Assembly: GCA_002967695.1 (NCBI GenBank)
Contig: PUHN01000040.1
Coordinates: forward strand, 1 to 34,916
Reading direction: 5' to 3'
From: Rhodobacteraceae bacterium WD3A24
Lineage (GTDB): Bacteria; Pseudomonadota; Alphaproteobacteria; Rhodobacterales; Rhodobacteraceae
Length of the DNA stretch: 34,916 nucleotides
Shown here: one piece after another, positions 16,724-26,064 of the stretch
Numbering within the stretch: the first letter of the stretch is position 1
Layout: each line of letters begins with the position of its first letter
The notes under the pieces: generated by a model
Database searches by the model: none
Seen by the model: the letters and a program-made list of their open reading frames with translations, nothing else
What the model was told of the DNA's origin: nothing
Translations under genes and position numbers: made by a program

Positions 16724-17097
16724 ACCGCCCAGCCCCGCGCCAGAGCGGCCCCCGCGACCACAGCGGCAACAGAGAGCACCACCGACGCCGCCGCGTAACC
16801 ACCCGCCTGCCAGGGCAGGCCGCGCTCCCACAGCGCCATCGCGTCGAGCGAGAAGGTCGAGAAGGTGGTGAAGGCGCCCAGGAAACCGGCCATCAGAAAC
16901 GGCGCGGCACGAAGCATCCCCTTCTCGGCCAGCCAGATGACCGCCACCCCCATTGCGAAAGAGCCGACCACGTTGACCGTCAGCGTGCCCAGCGGAAATC
17001 CTGCGCCGAAGAGCCGCGCGACGCCCGACTGCACCGCAAAGCGCGCCACAGCGCCCAGCGCCCCGCCGAGCGCGACTTGGATGAGGCTCCAGATCAT
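16720..17097 (-). CDS. crcB: CrcB/Fluc fluoride channel
   Basis: Product of 125 residues from ATG 17097, the usual size. An alternative ATG at 17136 would add 13 residues and overlap the rarA stop. Four hydrophobic helices are visible. Key blocks are GGALGAVARFAVQSG, GTLTVNVVGSFAMG (with the pore Asn) and GFLGAFTTFSTFS, which carries the phenylalanine box and the Thr/Ser that line the fluoride path. Fluc channels export fluoride through dual-topology dimers. No fluoride-riboswitch fold is seen upstream, because the rarA gene lies there. Confidence 0.93.
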   Translation of the reverse strand: MIWSLIQVALGGALGAVARFAVQSGVARLFGAGFPLGTLTVNVVGSFAMGVAVIWLAEKGMLRAAPFLMAGFLGAFTTFSTFSLDAMALWERGLPWQAGGYAAASVVLSVAAVVAGAALARGWAV

Positions 17098-17128
17098 GGC
17101 GTTTCTCTTTCGCGCGGGCCGTGCAATG

Positions 17129-18448
17129 TCAACCATCGCCCTGCCGCCGTACGCGCAGCTTCGCGAACCAGTCCACGCGCTTGCGCAGTTCGCGCTCGAA
17201 GCCGCGCTCGACGGGGGTGTAGAAGACCGGCCGCTTCATGCCCTCGGGGAAGTAGTTCTGCCCGGAAAAGCCGTCCTCGGCGTCATGGTCATAGGCATAG
17301 CCGGCGCTGTAGCCCTGCTCCTTCATCAGCTTTGTCGGCGCGTTGAGGATGTGCTTGGGCGGCGGCTCCGACCCGGTCTTCTTGGCCGCCGCGCGGGCGG
17401 CCTTGTAGGCGGAATAGGCCGCGTTCGATTTCGGCGCCAGGGCAAGATAGACCAGCGCCTGCGCCAGCGCGAGTTCGCCCTCGGGGCTGCCGAGGCGTTC
17501 ATAGGTCTGCCAGCCTTCCAGGCAGACCGATTGCGCATGGATGTCGGCCAGCCCGATATCCTCCACCGCCATGCGCGTGATCCGCCGCGCGAGAAAGCGC
17601 GGGTCTTCGCCGCCCTCCAGCATGCGCGCGAACCAGTAGAGCGCCGCATCCGGATCCGAGCCCCGCACCGATTTGTGCAGCGCCGAAATCAGGTTGTAGT
17701 GCCCGTCGCCGGTCTTGTCGTAATGCGCCGCACGCCGCATGAGCCGCGCCGAAAGCGTCTGTCGGTCGAGCGGCTCGTCCACCTCCCAGGCCGCGACCTG
17801 CTCGATCAGGTTGAGGGCCGCGCGCCCGTCGCCATCGGCCATTTCCAGCAGCGCCTCGCGCGCCTCGGCGGTCAGCGGCAGAGGCCGGCCCAGCGCACGC
17901 TCGGCCCGCTGGGCGAGGCGTTCGAGATCGGCAAGGCTGAGACGCTCCAGCACGATCACCTGCGCGCGCGAGAGAAGCGCGGCGTTGAGTTCGAAGGAAG
18001 GGTTCTCTGTCGTCGCGCCGACCAGAAGGATGGTGCCATCCTCCATATGTGGCAGAAAGCTGTCCTGCTGGGCCTTGTTGAAGCGGTGAATCTCGTCGAC
18101 GAACAACAGCGTGCCCCCACCCTGCCGCCGCCGCAGCCCGGCCGCGTCGAATATCTTCTTGAGTTCGGCCACACCCGAAAAGATCGCGCTGACCTGAATG
18201 AAGGTCAGCCCGGCTTCCCCGGCGAGCAGACGCGCGATCGTCGTCTTGCCCACACCGGGCGGCCCCCAGAGGATGAGCGACGAGAGGCTGCCGCCGGCAA
18301 GCATCCCGCCAAGCGGCCCCTCGCGGGCGAGCACCTGCTCCTGACCGATCACCTCCGACAATCGCTCCGGACGCAGCCGATCGGCCAGCGGGCGCTGGGG
18401 CTCGGATGCGGGGGCGCCATCGGGGGCGGTGTCGAATAGATCGCTCAT
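17129..18448 (-). CDS. rarA: Replication-associated recombination AAA+ ATPase RarA/MgsA
   Basis: Product of 439 residues, full length. [20 protein letters not shown] is the conserved start. Walker A is GPPGVGKTT (62-70), Walker [13 protein letters not shown] (114-125) and sensor 1 [14 protein letters not shown]. The C-terminal tetramerisation part includes [20 protein letters not shown] and [20 protein letters not shown]. RarA acts at stalled replication forks with RecA and SSB. It heads the minus-strand group rarA-crcB-pseudouridine synthase-HAD-chaperone, within which most stops and starts overlap. Confidence 0.96.
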   Translation of the reverse strand: MSDLFDTAPDGAPASEPQRPLADRLRPERLSEVIGQEQVLAREGPLGGMLAGGSLSSLILWGPPGVGKTTIARLLAGEAGLTFIQVSAIFSGVAELKKIFDAAGLRRRQGGGTLLFVDEIHRFNKAQQDSFLPHMEDGTILLVGATTENPSFELNAALLSRAQVIVLERLSLADLERLAQRAERALGRPLPLTAEAREALLEMADGDGRAALNLIEQVAAWEVDEPLDRQTLSARLMRRAAHYDKTGDGHYNLISALHKSVRGSDPDAALYWFARMLEGGEDPRFLARRITRMAVEDIGLADIHAQSVCLEGWQTYERLGSPEGELALAQALVYLALAPKSNAAYSAYKAARAAAKKTGSEPPPKHILNAPTKLMKEQGYSAGYAYDHDAEDGFSGQNYFPEGMKRPVFYTPVERGFERELRKRVDWFAKLRVRRQGDG

Positions 18449-18550
18449 GGCCCAAATCTACGCCCGCTGGCCCCGAGGGGAAAGCGCCCATATCCGCGCC
18501 GCCAAGGGCGCGGACCGCCCGGCCCCACGCCGGACGGCCCTGCCGGAAGG

Positions 18551-19138
18551 TCAATGCAGGTTGCCCGTCAGATTGATATCGACGCACTGGTTCTCGATCC
18601 CGTCGATCGTCATCACCCGCCCGGCGGCCTTGGCATCGAGCCCGCAGCGCGATGCCCAGCGTGGCCAGTTCGCGGGGATCAGCCCCAGCACCCGCGCGGC
18701 GCCCAGCTCGCGCGCCGAGCGCATCATCTCGGCGATGAGCGAGGCATGCACCCGCCGGCGAATACGCTGCGGCGTGTTGTGGGCGACGAACACGCGCGAG
18801 GATTCCCAGACGTTTTCGGCGACCGGCGCCTCCTCATAGAGCAGATCGGAGGGAATCGAATCCAAAAGCCCCCGCTGGGCATCGCGGATCATGTAGGTGT
18901 AGATGCCGCACCGGGCCGTGGTGGGGGTCAGGCGAATCCCCGCGAGCACCTCGCCCAGATGATGGACCGCGACCCAGCGGCTGGCGGGCGTGTCGTACTG
19001 ATCGTACTCCATTCCCAGCGCCTCGGGCAGGTTCCACTTGTTGCGCACGATAAAGGACTGGCGGCGCGCGCGAAGCAGGTTCGCGAAAAGCTCGCCATGA
19101 TTGTGCATGTTTTCGAAGGACAGCGTGGTGGTCTGCAT
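18551..19138 (-). CDS. LuxI-family acyl-homoserine-lactone synthase
   Basis: Product of 195 residues with the invariant catalytic set of autoinducer synthases: Arg26, Phe29 and Trp35, the motif EYDQYDT (Glu44, Asp46, Asp49), Arg69 in VLAGIRLTPT and Glu112/Arg115 in WESSRVFV. These enzymes join S-adenosylmethionine with an acyl-ACP to make an AHL signal. The acyl length cannot be read from the sequence. GGAGAG at about 19144-19149 on the minus strand is the ribosome site. luxR lies 57 bases upstream in the same direction, giving a receptor-synthase pair. Confidence 0.95.
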   Translation of the reverse strand: MQTTTLSFENMHNHGELFANLLRARRQSFIVRNKWNLPEALGMEYDQYDTPASRWVAVHHLGEVLAGIRLTPTTARCGIYTYMIRDAQRGLLDSIPSDLLYEEAPVAENVWESSRVFVAHNTPQRIRRRVHASLIAEMMRSARELGAARVLGLIPANWPRWASRCGLDAKAAGRVMTIDGIENQCVDINLTGNLH

Positions 19139-19156
19139 GGTCTTACTCTCCAGCTT

Positions 19157-19172
19157 GGTTGAAGTTTCAACC
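19157..19172 (-). promoter_or_regulatory. Perfect 16-base dyad just upstream of luxI
   Basis: On the minus strand GGTTGAAACTTCAACC reads as two 7-base arms (GGTTGAA and TTCAACC) around a two-base centre (AC). It ends 18 bases before the luxI ATG and touches the ribosome site. A two-base loop folds poorly as RNA, so a protein-binding site such as a LuxR-type operator is more likely. It sits too close to the ATG for ordinary upstream activation of a promoter between it and luxI. Confidence 0.6.
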
Positions 19173-19195
19173 CTACGCCGGAGGAGACGCCTTGG

Positions 19196-19807
19196 TCACA
19201 GCAGCCGGTAATCCTTTGCACGCTGGATCGCCTCGGCCGTTGTGCGGGCAAGCAGCCTTTGACGGGCCGAGTTGAGACGCGCTTTCAGCGCACTTTCGGA
19301 AATATTGAGCTTGGCAGCTGCGGCCGCGTGACGATCTCCTGCCGCGATGCAACGCAGGGCTTCCTGTTGCGCCTTTGTCAGGCTCTCCGGCGGCTCCGTG
19401 GCATCGTGGAGCTTCGTGATTATCTGCTCGATCTGCCGGATCTCGTCATCGTCGTATTCGCGGTCGCTGCGCGCAGCCCCTGCAATCGTGCGTGAACTGA
19501 TCGGCCCGCAGGAGACGGCCACACCGTATTTCAGCCCGTAGCGCGCGGCATCCTCAAGAATTCCGAACGGGTCGGGTATGCCCATCTCGCTCCAGCGCTT
19601 CGCACCCGTGGTCGAAAATCCCCAGGCAATCATCGGATCACGCAGCGCGTAGGCGGAGTCGGTGTAGTGATCTGTCCATTCGCGGCTATAGGTCTGGAGC
19701 GTCAGCAGCGGAGCCGCAAACCGGATATGCAGGCCGACGAAATACCCTCGGGGCGCCAGTTTCGAAAGCTGCCGCGTCTCGTAATCGATACCGCGCAAGT
19801 TGGACAT
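19196..19807 (-). CDS. LuxR-family quorum-sensing transcriptional regulator
   Basis: Product of 203 residues, slightly short for the family. The autoinducer domain keeps the six classic positions: Trp44, Tyr48, Asp57, Pro58, Trp72 and Gly95, in the same spacing as TraR residues 57, 61, 70, 71, 85 (and near 113). The C-terminal HTH, from LTKAQQEALRCIAAG to ISESALKARLNSARQRL, matches a LuxR-type helix-turn-helix, although SALKARLNSAR differs from the usual TVKxHLxxI. It should bind AHL and DNA. The ATG is the first start in frame, because TAA lies 6 bases upstream. It lies downstream of the rplQ terminator. Confidence 0.92.
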   Translation of the reverse strand: MSNLRGIDYETRQLSKLAPRGYFVGLHIRFAAPLLTLQTYSREWTDHYTDSAYALRDPMIAWGFSTTGAKRWSEMGIPDPFGILEDAARYGLKYGVAVSCGPISSRTIAGAARSDREYDDDEIRQIEQIITKLHDATEPPESLTKAQQEALRCIAAGDRHAAAAAKLNISESALKARLNSARQRLLARTTAEAIQRAKDYRLL

Positions 19808-19860
19808 ATCCTTTTAGACAACTTGACAGGATTGTCGTCAACTTTGAATTGCGCGACGTC
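19808..19860 (-). promoter_or_regulatory. Putative luxR promoter with overlapping GACA/TGTC dyads
   Basis: On the minus strand TTGACG (19836-19841) and TCTAAA (19813-19818) are 17 bases apart, a fair -35/-10 pair. Transcription would begin around the ATG, giving a leaderless message. The same stretch holds the overlapping dyads GACA-N4-TGTC (19825-19836), TTGAC-N9-GTCAA (19823-19841) and GACAA-N10-TTGTC (19817-19836). A regulator binding here could occlude the promoter. The start site is inferred. Confidence 0.5.
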
Positions 19861-19913
19861 AAGGCTTTACCTCGCGGCAATTGTGCGCGCCCGCGATCGG
19901 GCCATCGCATTCC

Positions 19914-19945
19914 ATAAAGAAAGGCCCGCCCAACGGGCGGGCCTT
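19914..19945 (-). terminator. Intrinsic terminator after rplQ
   Basis: AAGGCCCGCCC (19921-19931) and GGGCGGGCCTT (19935-19945) form a perfect 11-bp stem with a 3-base loop. On the minus strand the stem is followed by a T-rich tract (TTTCTTTAT). This ends the alpha operon and separates it from luxR. Confidence 0.93.
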
Positions 19946-19968
19946 GCTGATCCGCGATGGCGCGGGCG

Positions 19969-20376
19969 TCATTCCTCTTCGGCAAGACGCTCCCGATCGG
20001 CGGCGCCCTTGGCCGATGGATCGCGATCCACGAATTCGATGATCGCCATCGGCGCCATGTCGCCGTAACGGAAGCCCGCCTTGAGCACGCGCACATAGCC
20101 CCCCTTGCGCTCGCCATAGCGCGGTCCGATTACCTCGAACAGCTTGGCGACATGGGCCTCGTCATTGAGCTGGGCGGCCGCCTGGCGGCGGGCGTGCAGA
20201 TCGCCGCGCTTGCCCAGCGTGACGAGTTTCTCGACGACGCGGCGCAGCTCCTTGGCCTTGGGCAGCGTGGTCTTGATCTGCTCGTGCTCGATGAGCGAGC
20301 CGGCCATGTTGGCGAAAAGCGCCTTGCGGTGCTCATGGGTGCGGTTGAGACGGCGATAACCCCGTGCGTGACGCAT
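19969..20376 (-). CDS. rplQ: 50S ribosomal protein L17
   Basis: Product of 135 residues. [20 protein letters not shown] is the invariant start and [20 protein letters not shown] the next conserved stretch. The C-terminal tail [17 protein letters not shown] is charged and a little longer than in E. coli, which is common in alphaproteobacteria. L17 lies near the tunnel exit of the large subunit. It is the last alpha-operon gene, 135 bases after rpoA. Confidence 0.98.
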   Translation of the reverse strand: MRHARGYRRLNRTHEHRKALFANMAGSLIEHEQIKTTLPKAKELRRVVEKLVTLGKRGDLHARRQAAAQLNDEAHVAKLFEVIGPRYGERKGGYVRVLKAGFRYGDMAPMAIIEFVDRDPSAKGAADRERLAEEE

Positions 20377-20450
20377 GATATCTCTCCTCTACGGGTCCGG
20401 TTTTGCTTTGTCCGGCAGCGCCTGCGTGAGCGCCGCTCTCCTTGGGGCCT

Positions 20451-20471
20451 GTCCCGGGCTCGACCCGGGAC
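20451..20471. repeat. Palindrome of the GTCCCGGG-type dispersed repeat
   Basis: GTCCCGGG (20451-20458) and CCCGGGAC (20464-20471) form an 8-bp stem with loop CTCGA in the rpoA-rplQ spacer. Very similar GTCCCGGGTC-type palindromes recur in many alphaproteobacterial genomes. Only one copy is seen in this window, so the dispersed nature is from memory and not shown here. Confidence 0.5.
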
Positions 20472-20511
20472 CTCTGCCCATTTCGTGACCGGTTCGTGGC
20501 GCGCGAAGCGC

Positions 20512-21528
20512 CTAGAACTGATCTTCGTAGCGCTTGGCGAGATCCTCGATGTTGTCGGGGGGCCAGTCCTCGACATCCATGCCCAGATGAAGCCCCATAC
20601 CCGAGAGCACCTCCTTGATCTCGTTGAGCGACTTTCGGCCGAAATTCGGCGTGCGCAGCATCTCGGCCTCGGTCTTCTGGATGAGATCGCCGATATAGAC
20701 GATGTTGTCGTTCTTCAGGCAGTTGGCCGAACGCACCGAAAGCTCCAGCTCGTCGACCTTCTTGAGCAGCAGCGGGTTGAATTCCAGCCCGTCCTCGTCC
20801 TCCTGCCGGCCGGCGGCCTCGGGCTCGTCGAAATTCACGAATATCTGCAACTGGTCCTGCAGGATACGCGCGGCATAGGCCACCGCGTCCTCGGGGCTGA
20901 CGGCGCCGTCCGTTTCGATCTTGAGCGTGAGCTTGTCGTAGTCGAGCACCTGCCCCTCGCGCGTCGGCTGAACGTCGTAGCTGACCTTCTTGACGGGCGA
21001 GTAGATCGCGTCGATCGGAATCAGGCCGATGGGCGCGTCCTCGGGGCGATTCCTGTCGGCGGCCACGTATCCCTTGCCGGTGCTCACGGTCATCTCCATG
21101 AACAGCTCGGCGCCGTCATCAAGATGGCAGATCACGTGATCCTTGTTGAGCACCTCGACGCCGCCGGGCGCGGAGATGTCGCCTGCGGTGACGACCGCAG
21201 GCCCCTTGGCCGACACCGACATCCGCTTGGGCCCGTCGACATCCATCCGCAGCGCAACGCCCTTGAGATTGAGCACGATATCGGTGACATCCTCGCGCAC
21301 GCCGGGCACCGAGGAGAATTCGTGAAGAACATTGTCGATCTGAACGCTGGTGATCGCCGCCCCCTGAAGCGAGGCCATGAGCACGCGGCGCAGCGCGTTG
21401 CCCAGCGTCAGGCCGAAGCCGCGCTCGAGAGGTTCGGCGATGACCGTCGCCAGCCGCGCGGGATCGCGCCCGGGCCTGACGTCAAGCTGCGTGGGCTTGA
21501 TCAATTCCTGCCAATTTCTGTGGATCAT
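20512..21528 (-). CDS. rpoA: DNA-directed RNA polymerase alpha subunit
   Basis: Product of 338 residues from the ATG at 21528, which has a GGAGG site. A further Met upstream is rejected. The N-terminal dimer domain contains [20 protein letters not shown] and [20 protein letters not shown]. The linker and C-terminal DNA-binding domain (about 250-338) contain [17 protein letters not shown], in which the Arg and Asn contact UP elements and activators. It dimerises to start assembly of RNA polymerase. It lies between rpsK and rplQ, the normal alpha-operon order without rpsD. Confidence 0.98.
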   Translation of the reverse strand: MIHRNWQELIKPTQLDVRPGRDPARLATVIAEPLERGFGLTLGNALRRVLMASLQGAAITSVQIDNVLHEFSSVPGVREDVTDIVLNLKGVALRMDVDGPKRMSVSAKGPAVVTAGDISAPGGVEVLNKDHVICHLDDGAELFMEMTVSTGKGYVAADRNRPEDAPIGLIPIDAIYSPVKKVSYDVQPTREGQVLDYDKLTLKIETDGAVSPEDAVAYAARILQDQLQIFVNFDEPEAAGRQEDEDGLEFNPLLLKKVDELELSVRSANCLKNDNIVYIGDLIQKTEAEMLRTPNFGRKSLNEIKEVLSGMGLHLGMDVEDWPPDNIEDLAKRYEDQF

Positions 21529-21646
21529 GCGTGTCGCCTCCATTCCTGTCACGAACCCATGTCCCAAGTTCGCGACGCCCGAGGATCAATAATGCAATGC
21601 GGGGCCGCGCGCCGGCGGCGCACGGCCCGATACTGAGCGCCTGTAC

Positions 21647-22036
21647 TTACACCCGGCGGCGCTTGGGCGGGCGACAGCCGTTGTGGGCGATGGGGGTGAC
21701 GTCACGAATTGCCGTGATGTTGAATCCCACCGCTGCCAGAGCGCGAAGGGCGCTCTCGCGGCCCGATCCCGGGCCCTGCACTTCGACTTCGAGTGTCTTC
21801 ATGCCGTGTTCCTGGGCCTTGCGGCCGGCATCCTCGGCCGCGAGCTGCGCGGCGTAGGGCGTGGATTTCCGCGACCCCTTGAACCCCATCGTGCCGGCCG
21901 AGGACCACGCGATCGCGTTGCCCTGCACATCGGAAATCAGTATCTTGGTGTTGTTGAACGAGCTGTTCACATGCGCCACCCCGGCGGCGATGTTCTTACG
22001 TTCCTTGCGGCGGATGCGCGTCTTTTCGCGTGCCAT
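21647..22036 (-). CDS. rpsK: 30S ribosomal protein S11
   Basis: Product of 129 residues. [20 protein letters not shown] and [18 protein letters not shown] are family blocks, and the C-terminal [18 protein letters not shown] is the characteristic basic end that contacts 16S rRNA on the platform near the E site. It follows rpsM by 15 bases and is 118 bases from rpoA, with no strong hairpin in that gap. Confidence 0.98.
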   Translation of the reverse strand: MAREKTRIRRKERKNIAAGVAHVNSSFNNTKILISDVQGNAIAWSSAGTMGFKGSRKSTPYAAQLAAEDAGRKAQEHGMKTLEVEVQGPGSGRESALRALAAVGFNITAIRDVTPIAHNGCRPPKRRRV

Positions 22037-22051
22037 GCTGCGTGCCTCCCC

Positions 22052-22420
22052 TTATTTCTTCTTGCCGGCGATCGGCTTGGCCGGCCCCTTGCGGGTGCGG
22101 GCGTTGGTGTGCGTGCGCTGCCCGCGCACGGGGAGGTTGCGACGATGGCGCAGCCCGCGATAGGAGCCCATGTCCATCATCCGCTTGATGTTCATCTGCA
22201 CTTCGCGGCGCAGCTCGCCCTCGACCGTGAAATTCTGGTCGATATGCTCGCGGATTTTCATGACATCGGCGTCCGACAGCTCATTGACCCGCTGGGCGGT
22301 ATCAACGCCGACGGCCTCGCAGATCTGCTCGGCGGTCGACGGGCCGATGCCGTGGATATAGGTCAGCGCGATCGGAATGCGCTTTCCCGTGGGAATGTTG
22401 ACGCCAGCAATACGTGCCAC
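22052..22420 (-). CDS. rpsM: 30S ribosomal protein S13 (GTG start)
   Basis: Product of 122 residues. The start is GTG at 22420, giving [20 protein letters not shown] as expected; the ATG further upstream would add a non-homologous tail. AAAGGAT is the ribosome site. [20 protein letters not shown] and the Lys-rich end match the family. S13 lies in the head of the small subunit and contacts the large subunit and the P-site tRNA. A 184-base spacer with hairpins separates it from adk. Confidence 0.97.
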   Translation of the reverse strand: MARIAGVNIPTGKRIPIALTYIHGIGPSTAEQICEAVGVDTAQRVNELSDADVMKIREHIDQNFTVEGELRREVQMNIKRMMDMGSYRGLRHRRNLPVRGQRTHTNARTRKGPAKPIAGKKK

Positions 22421-22438
22421 GCGGTATCCTTTCGTTGC

Positions 22439-22464
22439 GGTTCCGTAATTCCGGAACCTTTTTT
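22439..22464 (+). terminator. Terminator-like hairpin facing the plus strand in the adk-rpsM spacer
   Basis: GGTTCCG (22439-22445), loop TAATTC, CGGAACC (22452-22458), followed by TTTTTT. On the plus strand this is a good intrinsic terminator. The genes around it run the other way, so it would stop antisense transcription. On the minus strand only A residues precede the stem. Confidence 0.6.
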
Positions 22465-22474
22465 CACAACGCAA

Positions 22475-22497
22475 GCCCGAAGGCCGTGCGTTCGGGC
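22475..22497 (-). other. Hairpin in the adk-rpsM spacer
   Basis: GCCCGAA (22475-22481) pairs with TTCGGGC (22491-22497) around a 9-base loop. It is in the transcribed leader of rpsM. There is no adjacent T tract on the minus strand, though the T-less A run of the neighbouring terminator lies next to it. It may be a processing or stability stem. Confidence 0.5.
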
Positions 22498-22604
22498 CGA
22501 CTTTGCCCGGCGAGAGCGGTCTGGGCGACCGCGGGTTCCGCCGAACGATTCTCCTCGTGAGACGGGCTCACCTAGAAGGTTTTAGATAGGCCGTCAAGAG
22601 CGGC

Positions 22605-23248
22605 TCACACCGCATCCAGAATCGCCGTGATCGCCGCCTCAACCTCGTCCACGCTGCCCAGACCGTCGACGGGGTGCAACAGCCCCTTCGCATGGTAGTA
22701 GCCGATGAGCGGCGAGGTCTTCTTGTAATATTCCATGAGACGCTGACGCATGCTTTCCGCATTGTCGTCCTCGCGCCGGCGCAGGTCGGTCGAGCCGCAG
22801 ACGTCGCACTTGCCGGGAGTCTTCGTGGGGCGCGTCTCGTCGTGATAGACCTCGCCACAATCGGCGCAGGTATAACGGCCCGTGACCCGCCTGACGAGCG
22901 CCTCGTCATCCACGCGCATCTCGATGACCGCCTTGAGGGGCTGCCCCGTCCGCGCGAGCAGTTCCTCCAGTGCGTCGGCCTGGGCGAGGGTGCGCGGAAA
23001 GCCGTCGAAGATCACGCCGGCGCCGGTCTCGCCCTCGAGCCTCTCCTCGATAAGGTCGATGACGATCTCGTCGGTCACCAACTCGCCACGGTCCATGACC
23101 TCGGCCACACGCTTGCCCATCGCGGTGCCACTGCTGCGCGCGGCGCGCAGCATGTCGCCCGTGGAAAGCTGAACCATGCCCCGCTTTTCGACGAGTTTGC
23201 GTGCCTGGGTTCCCTTGCCCGCCCCCGGCGGGCCCAGAAGGATGATGT

Positions 23249-23252
<4 letters not shown>
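22605..23252 (-). CDS. adk: Adenylate kinase with a zinc-type lid
   Basis: Product of 215 residues, full length. [20 protein letters not shown] is the P-loop start. [20 protein letters not shown] is the NMP-binding block. The long lid carries four cysteines, CADC and CDVC, which bind a structural zinc as in many alphaproteobacterial enzymes. It converts ATP plus AMP to two ADP. Its ATG overlaps the secY stop (ATGA), so it is translated with secY. Confidence 0.97.
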
Positions 23253-24616
<1,364 letters not shown>

Positions 24617-24636
24617 ACCCTGTCTCTTTCATGACA

Positions 24637-24668
24637 GCGCCGCCGTCCCGGTTTCCGGGCGGCGGCGC
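24637..24668 (-). other. Long hairpin in the rplO-secY spacer
   Basis: GCGCCGCCG, a bulged T, CCCGG, loop TTT, then CCGGG and CGGCGGCGC form a 14-bp stem. On the minus strand it ends 20 bases before the secY start. There is no T tract. A second, weaker stem, GGCTCC with GGAGCC around CCCCGCGCGGGG, lies at 24679-24712 just after rplO. Both would fold in the leader of secY. Confidence 0.62.
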
Positions 24669-24719
24669 GGGAAAACCATGGCTCCGGATGTAAGCCCCCG
24701 CGCGGGGAGCCACAACCTT

Positions 24720-25199
24720 TTACTGGGCCGCCTCCGCCGCCGGGGCGGTCACGGTCAGGCGACCACCCGCCTTCTCGACCGCCGCGGCCGCCGATTTCGA
24801 CGCGCCGCTGACCCGGATTTCGGCGCTGGCGGTGAACTCGCCCTTGGCCAGCACCCGAACGCCGTCGCGCTTGCGCCGCAGCAGACCGGATTCGACGAGC
24901 ACATCCTCGGTGATGGGCTGGGCCGCGTCGATCTTGCCGGCATCGATGAATTTCTGGATCAGCCCCAGATTCACCACCGCCCACTTCTTGCGACCGGGAT
25001 TGTTGAAGCCGCGCTTGGGAAGGCGCTGATAGAGCGGCATCTGGCCGCCCTCATAGGCGTTGATGGCCACGCCCGAGCGCGACTTCTGCCCCTTGATCCC
25101 GCGTCCCGCGGTCTTGCCCTTGCCCGATCCGGGCCCGCGGCCCACCCGCATGCGCGATTTCGTCGCGCCGGCCTTGTCGCGTAGTTCGTTGAGTTTCAT
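24720..25199 (-). CDS. rplO: 50S ribosomal protein L15
   Basis: Product of 159 residues. [20 protein letters not shown] and the Gly-rich [20 protein letters not shown] at the N-terminus are the family blocks that enter 23S rRNA. The C-terminal tail TAPAAEAAQ is Ala-rich. It sits between rpmD and secY in the spc operon. Confidence 0.97.
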   Translation of the reverse strand: MKLNELRDKAGATKSRMRVGRGPGSGKGKTAGRGIKGQKSRSGVAINAYEGGQMPLYQRLPKRGFNNPGRKKWAVVNLGLIQKFIDAGKIDAAQPITEDVLVESGLLRRKRDGVRVLAKGEFTASAEIRVSGASKSAAAAVEKAGGRLTVTAPAAEAAQ

Positions 25200-25267
25200 C
25201 TCGCTTCTCCTGTCAGCCGGACGCGGCCCCCGAAGCGAACTGGGCCGGCCACGGCGTCAAATCTCAC

Positions 25268-25295
25268 GGGGCGCGGGGCCGTGGCGCTGCGCCCC
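25268..25295 (-). other. Hairpin in the rpmD-rplO spacer
   Basis: GGGGCGC (25268-25274) can pair with GCGCCCC (25289-25295) around a 14-base loop within the 102-base gap. No T tract follows on the minus strand. It is a possible partial barrier or processing site. Confidence 0.4.
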
Positions 25296-25301
25296 GATGT
25301 C

Positions 25302-25490
25302 TCAGCCCCGCTCCTCGACGATCTCGACGAGGTGGGGAATCTTCGCCACCATTCCGCGGATGGCCGGGGTATCCTCCAGCTCGCGGGTGCGGTGCATCTT
25401 GTTAAGCCCCAGCCCGACGAGGGTCTGGCGCTGTTTCGCGGGGCGCCGGATCGGCGAGCCGATCTGCTTGACGACGATGGTCTTTGCCAT
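25302..25490 (-). CDS. rpmD: 50S ribosomal protein L30
   Basis: Product of 62 residues: [40 protein letters not shown] and [18 protein letters not shown]. It is full length for the short bacterial form. It contacts 5S rRNA and 23S rRNA. It follows rpsE in the spc operon, 12 bases away. Confidence 0.97.
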   Translation of the reverse strand: MAKTIVVKQIGSPIRRPAKQRQTLVGLGLNKMHRTRELEDTPAIRGMVAKIPHLVEIVEERG

Positions 25491-25502
25491 GGGTCCGGCT
25501 CC

Positions 25503-26054
25503 TTACGCTTCGACCGTTTCAGTTTCGGGTTTGCGCAGAATCTCGGCGACCTTCTTGCCGCGCCGCTGGGCCACCATTCGCGGGCTGGCCACCTTCTGCA
25601 GCGCGTCGAGCGTGGCGCGGATCATGTTATAGGGATTCTGCGACCCTGTGGACTTGGCCACCACGTCCTGCAGACCCAGCATCTCGAACACCGCGCGCAT
25701 CGGGCCGCCGGCAATGACGCCGGTACCCGGCACCGCCGAGCGCAGCACGACCCGGCCCGCGCCGTGGCGGCCCTCGATGTCGTGATGGAGGGTGCGTCCC
25801 TCGCGCAGCGGCACCCGGATCAGGTTGCGCTTGGCCTGCTCGGTGGCCTTGCGGATCGCCTCGGGAACTTCCTTGGCCTTGCCCTTGCCGAAGCCGACAC
25901 GGCCCTTCTGGTCGCCCACGACCACGAGCGCCGCGAAGCCGAAGCGCTTGCCGCCCTTCACCGTTTTTGAAACACGGTTGATCGCCACCAGGCGATCGGC
26001 GAATTCGGGGTTCTCGTCGCGGTCGCGACCCCTGCGGTTGTCATCTCTCGCCAT
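25503..26054 (-). CDS. rpsE: 30S ribosomal protein S5
   Basis: Product of 183 residues. The N-terminal [20 protein letters not shown] is a basic tail. The double-stranded-RNA-binding part includes [40 protein letters not shown] contains the conserved loop. S5 shapes decoding fidelity and the mRNA entry. It is 10 bases from rplR. Confidence 0.97.
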   Translation of the reverse strand: MARDDNRRGRDRDENPEFADRLVAINRVSKTVKGGKRFGFAALVVVGDQKGRVGFGKGKAKEVPEAIRKATEQAKRNLIRVPLREGRTLHHDIEGRHGAGRVVLRSAVPGTGVIAGGPMRAVFEMLGLQDVVAKSTGSQNPYNMIRATLDALQKVASPRMVAQRRGKKVAEILRKPETETVEA

Positions 26055-26064
26055 TATCGCCTCC

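Noticed and set aside
17098-17128. Fluoride riboswitch upstream of crcB
   Set aside because: There is almost no non-coding leader before crcB; the preceding bases are rarA coding sequence and show no recognisable motif.
19957-21636. Long plus-strand frame over rplQ and rpoA (559 residues)
   Set aside because: Antisense shadow of two certain genes; no homology-like motif or ribosome site.
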